A stretch of 64,000 nt of DNA, taken from the NCBI RefSeq assembly GCF_042651065.1, contig NZ_JBHSCH010000002.1:62001-126000 (forward strand), read 5' to 3'. A program made the position numbers and the translations under genes. The notes under the pieces are model-generated. The model did no database searches and had not been told where the DNA came from. It was given only the letters and a program-made list of their open reading frames with translations. The DNA is from Pseudoroseomonas aestuarii. Lineage in GTDB: Bacteria; Pseudomonadota; Alphaproteobacteria; Acetobacterales; Acetobacteraceae. Of the stretch, positions 24,820-33,173 are shown in pieces. The number at the start of each line of letters is the position of its first letter. The stretch's first letter is position 1.

Positions 24820-26238
24820 ATGTCGCGACTGGTCGTGGTTTCCAACCGTGTCGCCCCGATCAACGAGGGCGAGGCCACCGCCGGCGGCCTGGCGGCCGGC
24901 GTGATGGACGCGCTGCGCCACACCGGCGGGCTGTGGTTCGGCTGGTCCGGCCAGACGGTGCCGGATGTGGTGCCGCCCGAGAGCCTGCCGCCCGGCCTGC
25001 CGCCCGCCGTGGCGCGCAGCGGCCCCGTCACCCTCTACACCACCGACCTGACGCAGCGGGACTACGACGACTACTACCGCGGCTTCGCCAACGGCACGCT
25101 CTGGCCGATCCTGCACAACCAGACCGGCCTCGCCCGCTTCGACTGGTCGGAGTTCGAGGGCTACCGCCGCGTCAACGCCCATTTCGCCCGCCACCTGGCC
25201 GACCTCGTGGCGCCGGACGACGTCATCTGGGCGCACGACTTCCACCTGCTCTGCCTGGCCGGGGCGCTGCGGGCGCTCGGCCTGCGCAACAGCATCGGCA
25301 TCTTCCTGCACACCCCCTTCCCGGCGCCCTCCGTGCTGATGACCGTGCCGGTCCATGCCGAGCTGGTGCGCGCCCTCTGCCAGTACGACCTGATCGGCTT
25401 CCAGACCGAGGCCGACCGCACCGCCTTCGCCGACTATGTCTGCCGCGAGCTGGGCGGCACGGCGCTGGAGGGCGGGCTGCTGGCCGCCGAGGGCCGCCGG
25501 ATCCGCACCGGCGTCTACCCGATCGGCGTGGATGTCGATGCGCTGCGGGCCGAGGCGGTGGCGGGCGCGGACCAGCCGCAGCTCGCGGCACTCCGCTCCG
25601 GCCTCGCCGGGCGGGCGCTGATGATGAGCGTGGAGCGGCTCGACTACTCCAAGGGGCTGCGCCAGCGCTTCGCCGCCTATGAGCGCTTCCTGGCGAAGCA
25701 CCCGGAATGGCACCGGCAGGTGGAGTATTTGCAGATCGCGCCGCCCTCCCGCACCGATGTGGAGGCCTACCAGGCCATCCGGCGCGAGCTGGAGGGCGAG
25801 GCGGGCCGCATCAACGGCCGCTTCGCCGACCTCGACTGGACGCCGCTTCGCTACCTGAACCGCTCCTTCCCCCGCCGCGCCCTGATGCCGCTCTACGCCG
25901 CCGCCCGCGTCGGGCTGGTGACGCCGCTGCGGGACGGCATGAACCTCGTCGCCAAGGAATACGTCTCGGCGCAGGACCCGGCCGATCCGGGCGTGCTGGT
26001 GCTCTCGCAATTCGCCGGGGCCGCGCGGGAGTTGGATGCCGCCCTGCTGGTGAACCCGCATGACGAGGCTGGCGTGGCCGATGCCCTGGCCCGGGCGCTG
26101 GCCATGCCGCTGGCGGAGCGGCGCGAGCGCCACGCCGCCATGCTGAAGGTGATGCGCCACAACAGCCTGGAGCGCTGGCGCGACCGCTTCGTGGGCGACC
26201 TGCACGCTTTGCCGCCCCGGGCGCTGGACGCCGCCTGA
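24820..26238 (+). CDS. otsA: Alpha,alpha-trehalose-phosphate synthase (UDP-forming), GT20
   Basis: A 472-residue trehalose-6-phosphate synthase, which joins UDP-glucose (or another NDP-glucose) and glucose 6-phosphate, the first step of OtsAB trehalose synthesis for osmotic and desiccation tolerance. Family stretches: VSNRVAPIN at the N-terminus, GGLAAGVMDAL, WAHDFHLL, IGIFLHTPFP, SVERLDYSKGLRQR, and the donor-site VTPLRDGMNLVAKEYVSAQ. Length is normal. No trehalose-6-phosphate phosphatase (OtsB) is next to it; the enzyme must be elsewhere. It lies 12 bp downstream of the ABC exporter gene and is probably cotranscribed. Confidence 0.94.
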   Translation: MSRLVVVSNRVAPINEGEATAGGLAAGVMDALRHTGGLWFGWSGQTVPDVVPPESLPPGLPPAVARSGPVTLYTTDLTQRDYDDYYRGFANGTLWPILHNQTGLARFDWSEFEGYRRVNAHFARHLADLVAPDDVIWAHDFHLLCLAGALRALGLRNSIGIFLHTPFPAPSVLMTVPVHAELVRALCQYDLIGFQTEADRTAFADYVCRELGGTALEGGLLAAEGRRIRTGVYPIGVDVDALRAEAVAGADQPQLAALRSGLAGRALMMSVERLDYSKGLRQRFAAYERFLAKHPEWHRQVEYLQIAPPSRTDVEAYQAIRRELEGEAGRINGRFADLDWTPLRYLNRSFPRRALMPLYAAARVGLVTPLRDGMNLVAKEYVSAQDPADPGVLVLSQFAGAARELDAALLVNPHDEAGVADALARALAMPLAERRERHAAMLKVMRHNSLERWRDRFVGDLHALPPRALDAA

Positions 26239-26287
26239 GGCGCGCCGCTCCTGGCCAGCCGGGCCCGGCCGGGGCAGATTGCGCGCC

Positions 26288-26860
26288 ATGCGCATCTACC
26301 TCGCCGGACCCGATGTCTTCCTCCCCGACGCCGCCGCCATCGCCGCCGCCAAGAAGGCCATCTGCGCCCGGCACGGCGCGGAGGGCGTCTTCCCGACCGA
26401 CCCCATCGAGAGCGCCGCCGCCGACGCGGCGGAGAGCCGCTGGCTGGAGATCTATCTCCGCAACGAGGCGCATATCCGCGCCTGCGACGCGCTGGTGGCC
26501 AACCTCACCCCCTTCCGCGGCCCCTCGGCCGATGCCGGCACGGTGTACGAGCTGGGCTTCATGCGGGCGCTGGGGCGGCCGGTGGCGGGCTACAGCAACA
26601 GCGGCCAGGGCTTCACCCAGCGCACGCGGCACTTCCTGGGCGCCGGGCTGCGGCCGGGCCCCGGGGGCGGCTGGGCCGATGCCGAGGGGCTGGCGCTGGA
26701 GGATTTCGGCTGCCACGACAACCTGATGATCGATGGCGGCATCGCCGCCGCGGGCGGCATCCTCGTCGCGCGGGAGGTGCCGGAGGCGCGCCGCTGGCAG
26801 GAGCTTGAGGGCTTCGAGGCTTGCGTGGCGGCGCTGATGCGGGGGAGGCTTGCCCCCTGA
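26288..26860 (+). CDS. Nucleoside 2-deoxyribosyltransferase family protein
   Basis: A 190-residue protein of the nucleoside 2-deoxyribosyltransferase family. MRIYLAGPDVFLPDA matches the N-terminal YLAGP(x)VF motif; the Asp/Glu region DALVANLTPFRGPSADAGTVYELGFMRALGRPV contains the probable catalytic glutamate in TVYELG. The family cleaves the glycosidic bond of deoxynucleosides or transfers the sugar between bases in salvage. ATG 26288 is used; an in-frame TTG at 26279 would add three residues. It follows otsA by 49 bp. Substrate is unknown, and many relatives act only as hydrolases. Confidence 0.85.
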   Translation: MRIYLAGPDVFLPDAAAIAAAKKAICARHGAEGVFPTDPIESAAADAAESRWLEIYLRNEAHIRACDALVANLTPFRGPSADAGTVYELGFMRALGRPVAGYSNSGQGFTQRTRHFLGAGLRPGPGGGWADAEGLALEDFGCHDNLMIDGGIAAAGGILVAREVPEARRWQELEGFEACVAALMRGRLAP

Positions 26861-26917
26861 CGGCACCCGCATGACCGGACCTCCGGCGTGGCAGAGGCGC
26901 CGCGACGGAGGGAATGC

Positions 26918-27841
26918 ATGTCACGAATCGCCATCCTGGGCTGCGGCGCCATGGGCTCGGTCTATGCCGGCCTGTTCGCCGCCGCGGGGCACGATGTGCT
27001 GGCCATCGATTCCTGGGGCGCGCATGTCGACGCGATGAACCGCGACGGGCTGCGGCTGGAGGGCGCCTCGGGCGAGCGCACCGTGCGCCTCGCCGCCGCC
27101 ACCTCCACTGAGGGCCAAGCGCCGGTGGATCTGGTGATCCTCGCCACCAAGGCGCGGGACGTGGCCACCGCCGCCCGCGCCATCCCGCCCCTGCTGGGGC
27201 CGGAGACCACGGTGCTGACCATCCAGAACGGCCTCGGCAGCAGCGCCGTGCTGGCCGGGGCGCTGGGGCAGGACCGGGTGGTGGCGGGCATCGCCGGGGG
27301 CTTCGGCGCCTCGCTGAAGGGGCCGGGCCATGCCCACCACAACGGCATGGAGGTGGTGCGCATCGGCGAGCTGGACGGGCCGGCGACGCCGCGCCTCGCG
27401 GCCATCGCCGCGATGTGGCGCGGCGCCGGCTTCCGCGCCGAGGCCTGCGACGACATCCAGGCCCTCACCTGGGAGAAGCTGATCTGCAACGTCACCTTCT
27501 CCGGGATCTGCGCGCTGACCGGCCTGACCATCGGCGAGGTGATGGCGGACGAGGACCTGTGGCCCACCGCCCGCGCCTGCGGGGTGGAGGCATGGGAAGT
27601 GGCGAAGGCGCGCGGCGTTCGCCTCTCGGTGGAGGACCCGGTGGCGCACATCACCGCCTTCGGCCGCAAGATCCCCAATGCCCGCCCTTCCCTGCTGCTC
27701 GACCACCGGGCCCGCCGCCGCAGCGAGATCGACGCCATCAACGGCGCCATCCCGCGGGAGGCGGCGCTGGCCGGGCGCGCGGCGCCGGTGAACGCCACCA
27801 TCACCGCCCTGGTGCGCCAGCGCGAGCGGGACTTCGCCTGA
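26918..27841 (+). CDS. 2-dehydropantoate 2-reductase family protein (ketopantoate reductase-like)
   Basis: A 307-residue NADPH-binding protein of the ApbA/PanE family. The cofactor loop is RIAILGCGAMGSVYAGLFAAAG at the very N-terminus; LVILATKARD, TIQNGLGSS and the catalytic-lysine region ALTWEKLICNVTFSGICAL near residue 190 are as in the family. The C-terminal half has PSLLLDHRARRRSEIDAINGAI, the usual helix. ATG 26918 has GGAGGGA upstream. True pantothenate synthesis cannot be told from the paralogous roles of this family, since pantothenate genes are not nearby. Confidence 0.86.
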   Translation: MSRIAILGCGAMGSVYAGLFAAAGHDVLAIDSWGAHVDAMNRDGLRLEGASGERTVRLAAATSTEGQAPVDLVILATKARDVATAARAIPPLLGPETTVLTIQNGLGSSAVLAGALGQDRVVAGIAGGFGASLKGPGHAHHNGMEVVRIGELDGPATPRLAAIAAMWRGAGFRAEACDDIQALTWEKLICNVTFSGICALTGLTIGEVMADEDLWPTARACGVEAWEVAKARGVRLSVEDPVAHITAFGRKIPNARPSLLLDHRARRRSEIDAINGAIPREAALAGRAAPVNATITALVRQRERDFA

Positions 27842-28051
27842 CGGAAAGCGTCCTCCGGTCCGGGAAAAACGAAGCCGGGAGGCCTTGCCAGCCTGGCATG
27901 GCGCTCCCCGCCGGGGCGCCGCCAGGCCGGCGATGATTTCTCGGAGCCCTTTTCCGGAAATGAACGTTTCCTCGTGTATCCCGCCGGTCGCGCGCAGATG
28001 ACCAAACAGTCACGCCCCCCCGGGGGGTATTGAGGCAGCTTGCCCCCCACC

Positions 28052-29665
28052 ATGCCCCAACCGACTCCGCCCTCCGCCTTCACGCCGCTCCGCCACCCGG
28101 CCTTCCGGCTGCTCTGGCTGGCCAACCTGGCCAGCAACACCGGCATGTGGGTGCAGAACACCGGCGCCGGCTGGCTGATGACCAGCCTCGCCCCCTCGCC
28201 CATCATGGTCAGCCTGGTGCAGGCGGCCTCGATGCTGCCGGTCTTCCTGCTGGCGCTGCCATCGGGCGCCATGGCCGACATCGTGGACCGCCGCCGCTAC
28301 CTGATATTCGCCCAGGCCTGGATGTGCGCCATGGGCCTGCTCCTCTGCATCCTCACGGCGCTGGGCGTGCTGGGGCCGTGGGGGCTGCTGGCGCTCACCT
28401 TCGCCATCGGCGCCGGCAGCGCGATGAACTTCCCCGCCTGGGCCGCCACCACGCCGGAGCTGGTGCCGCGCGCCGACCTCACCCAGGCCATCGTGCTCAA
28501 CGGCATCGGCTTCAACCTGGCGCGCGCCGTGGGGCCGGCACTGGGCGGCTTCATCATCGGCCTCGCCGGCACCCAGGCGGCCTTCGCCTTCAACGCCTTC
28601 TGCTTCCTCATCCTCATCGTGGCGCTGGTGCTGTGGCGGCGGGAGGCGCCGGCCAGCCGGCTGCCCAAGGAGCACTTCCTCTCCGCCATGCGCGCCGGGG
28701 TGCGCTTCGTCGGCGCCTCGCCGGCGCTGCGGGTCATCATCCTGCGGGCGGTGGTGTTCTTCTTCTTCGGCGCCGCCATGTGGGGGCTGCTGCCGCTGCT
28801 GGTGCGCGAGGGGCTGGGGCTGGGGCCCGAGGCCTTCGGCCTGCTGCTGGCGGCCATGGGCATCGGCGCCGTGGGCGGCGGGCTGCTGCTGCCGCGCGCC
28901 CGCGCCCGGCTGGACCGTGGCGGGCTGGTGATGGCGGCCTCGCTGCTCGCCTCCGGTGCGCTGCTGCTGCTCGGCCTCGCGCCGCGCCTGGCCCTGGGCG
29001 GCTGGGCGGCGGCGGGGCTCGGCATGCTGCTCTACGGCGCCGCCTGGATCGGCGCCGCCAGCACCCTGCAGGCGGCGGCGCAGCTCTCATCGCCCGCCTG
29101 GGTGCGGGCGCGCGCCATCGGCATCTACCAGCTCTCCTTCTTCGGCGCGCTGGCCTTCGGCTCGGCGCTCGCAGGCTGGGTGGGCACGCTGGTCGGGGTG
29201 GGCTGGGCGCTGTGGGGCTTCGGCGCCTGTGGCGCCGCGGCGGCGCTGGCGATGCGCCGCTGGCGGCTGGACCAGCCCGGCCCCGCCGAGGTGGCCAGCC
29301 CCGCCATGCCGCAGCCCGAGGCGCCGGCCGCCGAGCTGGCGCCCCTCCTGGCGCAGGACCGCGGCCAGGTGCTGGAGATGGTCCGCTACCGCATCGACCC
29401 CGCCGACCGGGCCGCCTTCCTCGCCGCCATGGCCGATCTGCGCCGCGCCCGGCTGCGCAGCGGGGCGCTCTCCTGGCGGCTCTACGAGGATGTCGCGCAC
29501 CCCGAGTTGTGGGTGGAGGTGTGGTCGGTGGGCAGCTGGACGGAACATCTGCGCGAGAATGACCGCCTGCAGCCGGCCGACCATGCCGCCATCGCCCGCG
29601 CCGCGGTTCTGCACCGGGGTGAAACCGGCCCCGAGAGCGCGCGCTATATCCACCAGTCCCTCTAG
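28052..29665 (+). CDS. MFS transporter, enterobactin-exporter-like (MFS_3), with C-terminal domain
   Basis: A 537-residue protein with a major facilitator domain (about residues 10-400; 10-12 hydrophobic segments) and a ~110-residue soluble C-terminal domain. The opening FRLLWLANLASNTGMWVQNTGAGWLM is typical of the PF05977 group, and the ADIVDRRR loop is the MFS signature. The end domain (VLEMVRYRIDPADRAAFLAAM ... WRLYEDVAHPELWVEVWSVGSW) resembles the stress-response dimeric alpha-beta barrel that follows this MFS group in many proteobacteria. Substrate is unknown; relatives export siderophores or drugs. ATG 28052 is used; an in-frame TTG at 28040 adds four residues. Confidence 0.88.
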   Translation: MPQPTPPSAFTPLRHPAFRLLWLANLASNTGMWVQNTGAGWLMTSLAPSPIMVSLVQAASMLPVFLLALPSGAMADIVDRRRYLIFAQAWMCAMGLLLCILTALGVLGPWGLLALTFAIGAGSAMNFPAWAATTPELVPRADLTQAIVLNGIGFNLARAVGPALGGFIIGLAGTQAAFAFNAFCFLILIVALVLWRREAPASRLPKEHFLSAMRAGVRFVGASPALRVIILRAVVFFFFGAAMWGLLPLLVREGLGLGPEAFGLLLAAMGIGAVGGGLLLPRARARLDRGGLVMAASLLASGALLLLGLAPRLALGGWAAAGLGMLLYGAAWIGAASTLQAAAQLSSPAWVRARAIGIYQLSFFGALAFGSALAGWVGTLVGVGWALWGFGACGAAAALAMRRWRLDQPGPAEVASPAMPQPEAPAAELAPLLAQDRGQVLEMVRYRIDPADRAAFLAAMADLRRARLRSGALSWRLYEDVAHPELWVEVWSVGSWTEHLRENDRLQPADHAAIARAAVLHRGETGPESARYIHQSL

Positions 29666-29751
29666 AATTGGCGGGAGGCGGGGCTGACAGCCGCCCCCGG
29701 CAACCCCACACAAGCTTCAGCGTTACCCGCGCCGAACAGGAGAACCAAACC

Positions 29752-30234
29752 ATGAGCCTGCGCGCCACCCGCAATGATCTGGGCGAGAACGCCAAGAAGG
29801 TGTCCGTGAACGTGCTGAACGGCACGCTGGTCGACACCATCGACCTGACCAACTGCGTGCGCATGGCGCACTGGACCCTGCGCGGCTCCAACTTCATTGG
29901 CCTGCACACCATGCTGGAGGGCTTCTACAACGAGCTCTTCGCCACCGCCGACGAGGTGGCCGAGCGCCTGGTGCAGATCGGCGGCACGCCGGACGGCACC
30001 AGCCAGCTGGTGGGCGAGAAGACCCGCCTGCCGGCCTACCCGCAGCACACCACGGCCAGCATGGAGCATGTGAAGGAGCTGGCCGACCGCTTCGCCAACC
30101 TCGCCAAGTCCGTGCGCGAGGGGATCGACGCCACCGACGAGGCGGGCGATGCCGACACGGCCGACCTGCTGACCGGCCTGTCCCGCGACCTGGACAAGAA
30201 GCTGTGGATGCTGGAAGCGCATCTCGACAAGTAA
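29752..30234 (+). CDS. dps: Dps family DNA-binding ferritin-like protein
   Basis: A 160-residue ferritin-like protein that would form a hollow dodecamer, oxidise ferrous iron with peroxide and shield DNA in starvation. The dinuclear iron site at the subunit interface is visible: CVRMAHWTLRGSNFIGLHTMLEGFY (His, Asp/Glu positions) followed by ATADEVAERLVQIGGTPDGT. Length and order fit the family. The ribosome site ACAGGAGAA lies nine bases before ATG 29752. The sequence upstream (29666-29751) is short and shows no clear OxyR site. A GC-rich hairpin follows the stop. Confidence 0.92.
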   Translation: MSLRATRNDLGENAKKVSVNVLNGTLVDTIDLTNCVRMAHWTLRGSNFIGLHTMLEGFYNELFATADEVAERLVQIGGTPDGTSQLVGEKTRLPAYPQHTTASMEHVKELADRFANLAKSVREGIDATDEAGDADTADLLTGLSRDLDKKLWMLEAHLDK

Positions 30235-30245
30235 GCACCTGAAAC

Positions 30246-30271
30246 GCCAGGGGGCCGCCGCGCCCCCTGGC
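30246..30271 (+). terminator. Stem-loop after dps
   Basis: A perfect 10-bp stem GCCAGGGGGC (30246-30255) with GCCCCCTGGC (30262-30271) and a CGCCGC loop lies just after the dps stop. A T-run is missing, but the position and stability support termination of the dps transcript. Confidence 0.65.
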
Positions 30272-30404
30272 TGCCTCCCTGGCTGCCCCGCCCAGCCTGC
30301 CCGGCGCGGGGCCAGCCGGCCGCCCCGGCCCGGCAAAACGGAACAGAGGGTTGCGGCCGACCCCCTCCCTTGGCTAGTTTGCCGGCTGAGGGTGTGAACA
30401 AGAC

Positions 30405-32378
30405 ATGAACGATCTCTTCGGCGGCCGTGGCCCCAAGGCAGCGGCAGGGGCTTCCTATTCGGCCAAGGACATCGAGGTGCTGGAGGGGCTGGAGCCCGTC
30501 CGCCGGCGCCCCGGCATGTATATCGGCGGCACCGACGAGAACGCGCTGCACCATCTGGCAGCCGAGGTGCTCGACAACGCCATGGACGAGGCGGTGGCCG
30601 GCCATGCCGACCGCATCGAGGTGACGCTGGAGCGGGACAACTGGCTCACCATCCGTGACAACGGGCGCGGCATCCCGACCGACCCGCACCCGAAATTCCC
30701 CAAGCTCTCGGCGCTGGAGGTGATCCTCACCACCCTGCATTCGGGCGGCAAGTTCTCCGGCAAGGCCTATGACACCTCGGGCGGCCTGCACGGCGTCGGC
30801 TCCTCGGTGGTCAATGCCCTGGCGGAGCGGCTGGAGGTGGAGGTGGCGCGCGACCGCACCCTGTTCACCCAGGCCTATGCGCGTGGCAAGCCGCTCACCA
30901 AGCTGAAGAACGCCGGCGCCGTGCACAACCGGCGCGGCACCACCATCCGCTTCAAGCCGGACCCGGAGATCTTCGGGCAGCAGCTCTTCCAGGCGGCGCG
31001 GCTGTTCCGGCTCTGCCGCTCCAAGGCCTACCTGTTCCGCGGCGTCGAGATCCGCTGGGCCTGCGACCCGTCCCTGGTGAAGGACGACACGCCGTCCCAG
31101 GCCACGCTGCACTTCCCCGGCGGCCTGTCGGACTTCCTGGCCGCGGCGCTGGAGGGGCGCGCGCCCGTCATCCCCGCTCCCTGGGCCGGCGAGGCCACCT
31201 TCCCCCAGGGCGCCGGCCGCGCCGAATGGGCGGTGAGTTGGCTGGAGCAGGGCGAGGGCTTCCTGCACACCTATGCCAACACCATCCCGACGCCGCTGGG
31301 TGGCACGCACGAGGCCGGGCTGCGCAACGCGCTGGTGAAGGGCCTGCGCGCCTATGGCGAGCTGAAGAAGGAGAAGCGCGCCGCCAGCATCACCGCCGAG
31401 GATCTGTTCGGCGGGCTGGCGGGCATGCTCTCGGTCTTCGTGCGCGAGCCGCAGTTCCAGGGCCAGACCAAGGACAGGCTGACCAGCCCCGAGGCCGCCC
31501 GCCTCGTCGAGCAGGGGCTGCGGGACCATTTCGACCACTGGCTGGCGGGCGACCCCGCCACCGCCGGCAACCTGCTCACCTGGGCGATCGAGCGCGCCGA
31601 GGACCGCATCCGCCGGCGCGAGCAGAAGGACACGCCGCGCAAGAGCGCCACGCGCCGCCTGCGCCTGCCCGGCAAGCTGGCCGACTGCGCGCGCGAGGCG
31701 GCCGAGGGCACCGAGCTGTTCCTGGTGGAGGGCGATTCCGCCGGCGGCTCCGCCAAGCAGGCGCGCGACCGCGAGACCCAGGCCGTGCTGCCGCTGCGTG
31801 GCAAGATCCTGAACGTGGCCTCCGCCAGCGCCGATAAGCTGCGGCAGAACCAGGAGCTGAAGGACCTCATCGAGGCACTCGGCTGCGGCGCGGGCGAGAA
31901 GTTCGACATCGCCCGGCTGCGCTACGGCCGCGTCGTCATCATGACCGATGCCGATGTGGACGGCGCGCACATCGCGGCCCTGCTGATGACCTTCTTCTAC
32001 AAGGAGCTGCCGGAGCTGGTGCGGCAGGGCCGCGTCTATCTGGCGCAGCCGCCGCTCTACCGCCTCGCCACCGCCGGCAAGACCGTCTACGCGATGGACG
32101 ATGCCGAGCGCGAGAAGCTGCTGAAGAAGGCCTTCAAGCCCAACCAGAAGGTGGAGGTCAGCCGCTTCAAGGGTCTGGGCGAGATGCCGCCCGCCTCGCT
32201 GAAGGAGACCACCATGGACCCGCGCAAGCGCACCCTGCTGCGCGTGGTGCTGCCGCCCGAGGAACGCGCCGCCACCTCCGAGCTGATCGAGGCGCTGATG
32301 GGCCGCAAGCCGGAATTGCGCTTCCGCTTCATCCAGGAGAACGCGGCCCGGCTGGAACTGGAGGCGGTGGACGCCTGA
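30405..32378 (+). CDS. parE: DNA topoisomerase IV subunit B
   Basis: A 657-residue GHKL ATPase subunit of topoisomerase IV, which unlinks daughter chromosomes together with ParC. The N-terminal ATP site is seen in VLDNAMDEAVAGHAD and IRDNGRGIPTDPHPKF, with SGGLHGVGSSVVNALAE for the lid. The TOPRIM domain holds EGDSAGGSAKQARDR and MTDADVDGAHIAALL, the metal-binding acidic residues. It ends in MGRKPELRFRFIQENA, normal for ParE. The 657-residue length and the CDP-to-RYG order separate it from longer GyrB. No parC is adjacent. It is convergent with the ars operon, with a 12-bp gap. Confidence 0.93.
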   Translation: MNDLFGGRGPKAAAGASYSAKDIEVLEGLEPVRRRPGMYIGGTDENALHHLAAEVLDNAMDEAVAGHADRIEVTLERDNWLTIRDNGRGIPTDPHPKFPKLSALEVILTTLHSGGKFSGKAYDTSGGLHGVGSSVVNALAERLEVEVARDRTLFTQAYARGKPLTKLKNAGAVHNRRGTTIRFKPDPEIFGQQLFQAARLFRLCRSKAYLFRGVEIRWACDPSLVKDDTPSQATLHFPGGLSDFLAAALEGRAPVIPAPWAGEATFPQGAGRAEWAVSWLEQGEGFLHTYANTIPTPLGGTHEAGLRNALVKGLRAYGELKKEKRAASITAEDLFGGLAGMLSVFVREPQFQGQTKDRLTSPEAARLVEQGLRDHFDHWLAGDPATAGNLLTWAIERAEDRIRRREQKDTPRKSATRRLRLPGKLADCAREAAEGTELFLVEGDSAGGSAKQARDRETQAVLPLRGKILNVASASADKLRQNQELKDLIEALGCGAGEKFDIARLRYGRVVIMTDADVDGAHIAALLMTFFYKELPELVRQGRVYLAQPPLYRLATAGKTVYAMDDAEREKLLKKAFKPNQKVEVSRFKGLGEMPPASLKETTMDPRKRTLLRVVLPPEERAATSELIEALMGRKPELRFRFIQENAARLELEAVDA

Positions 32379-32390
32379 GCATCGGCGCCC

Positions 32391-33173
32391 TCATCCGGCC
32401 GCGCCGGAGAGTTTGGCCAGATCCTCCCTGGCCAGATCCTCCCTGGCCAGATCCTCCCTGGCCAGATCTTCCCTGGCCTGCTTCTCCGCCCGCTCCTTGC
32501 GCTCGCTGTAGCGGTCGGTGATGTGGGCCGAGATGTCGCGGGTGAGCAGGGTGAACTTCACCAGCTCCTCCATGACGTCCACGACGCGGTCGTAGAGCGG
32601 CCCCGGCAGCATCCGGCCCGCCGCGTCGAACTGCTCGAAGGCCTTGGGCACGGAAGACTGGTTGGGGATGGTGACCATCCGCATCCAGCGCCCGAGCAGG
32701 CGCAGGGTGTTGACCGCGTTGAAGCTCTGGCTGCCGCCGGAGACCTGCATCACCGCCAGCGTCCTGCCCTGGGTCGGCCGGACGCCCCGGCTTTCCAGCG
32801 GCAGCCAATCGATCTGGTTCTTCAGGACTCCCGTGACGGCACCATGCCGCTCCGGGCTGCACCAGACCTGGCCCTCGGACCAGAGGGAGAGTTCCCGCAG
32901 CTCCACCACCTTGAGATGGTCGGCGGGCACGCTGTCCACCACGGGCAGGTCGCGGGGATCGAAGACCCGCGTCTCGGCGCCGAAGCGGCGGAGGAGGCGC
33001 TCCGCCTCCAGCGTCAGGAAGCGGCTGTAGGACCGCTCGCGCAGCGAGCCGTAGAGCAGCAGGATGCGCGGCGGATGCCGGCTGGCGCCGGGAATGCCGA
33101 GCTTCCCACGGTCCGGCATCTCAACCTGGTCTTCGGAAAGGTTGGGCAATGAGAGGTCGAGGTCAGCGGGCAT
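32391..33173 (-). CDS. arsH: Arsenical resistance protein ArsH (NADPH-FMN oxidoreductase)
   Basis: A 260-residue flavodoxin-like FMN protein. In other bacteria ArsH oxidises trivalent organoarsenicals or reduces quinones and confers arsenic resistance. The core is conserved: ILLLYGSLRERSYSRFL for the FMN phosphate, WCSPERHGAVTGVLKNQIDWLPL, and VMQVSGGSQSFNAVNTLRLLGRWMRM. The normal protein ends near RYSERKE; here a tail carries four copies of REDLA encoded by a 15-bp tandem repeat. The start ATG 33173 overlaps the stop of the upstream flavoprotein gene as ATGA. It is the last gene of the ars operon. Confidence 0.93.
   Translation of the reverse strand: MPADLDLSLPNLSEDQVEMPDRGKLGIPGASRHPPRILLLYGSLRERSYSRFLTLEAERLLRRFGAETRVFDPRDLPVVDSVPADHLKVVELRELSLWSEGQVWCSPERHGAVTGVLKNQIDWLPLESRGVRPTQGRTLAVMQVSGGSQSFNAVNTLRLLGRWMRMVTIPNQSSVPKAFEQFDAAGRMLPGPLYDRVVDVMEELVKFTLLTRDISAHITDRYSERKERAEKQAREDLAREDLAREDLAREDLAKLSGAAG
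32416..32475 (-). repeat. Four tandem 15-bp units coding REDLA at the ArsH C-terminus
   Basis: On the plus strand the unit GCCAGATCCTCCCTG repeats four times head to tail (32416-32430, 32431-32445, 32446-32460, 32461-32475); the first three are identical and the fourth differs by one base (TCTT). The unit keeps the reading frame, so copy number would change the ArsH tail length without a frameshift. The near identity indicates recent slippage. Confidence 0.9.

Noticed and set aside
22933..26295. Minus-strand frame of 1120 codons across the ABC exporter and otsA genes
   Set aside because: Same antisense shadow effect; no recognisable motif and no start signal.
27842..28051. Possible riboswitch or small RNA before the MFS gene
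   Set aside because: The gap shows GC-rich inverted segments near 27880-27930 but no known riboswitch core, so no call is made.
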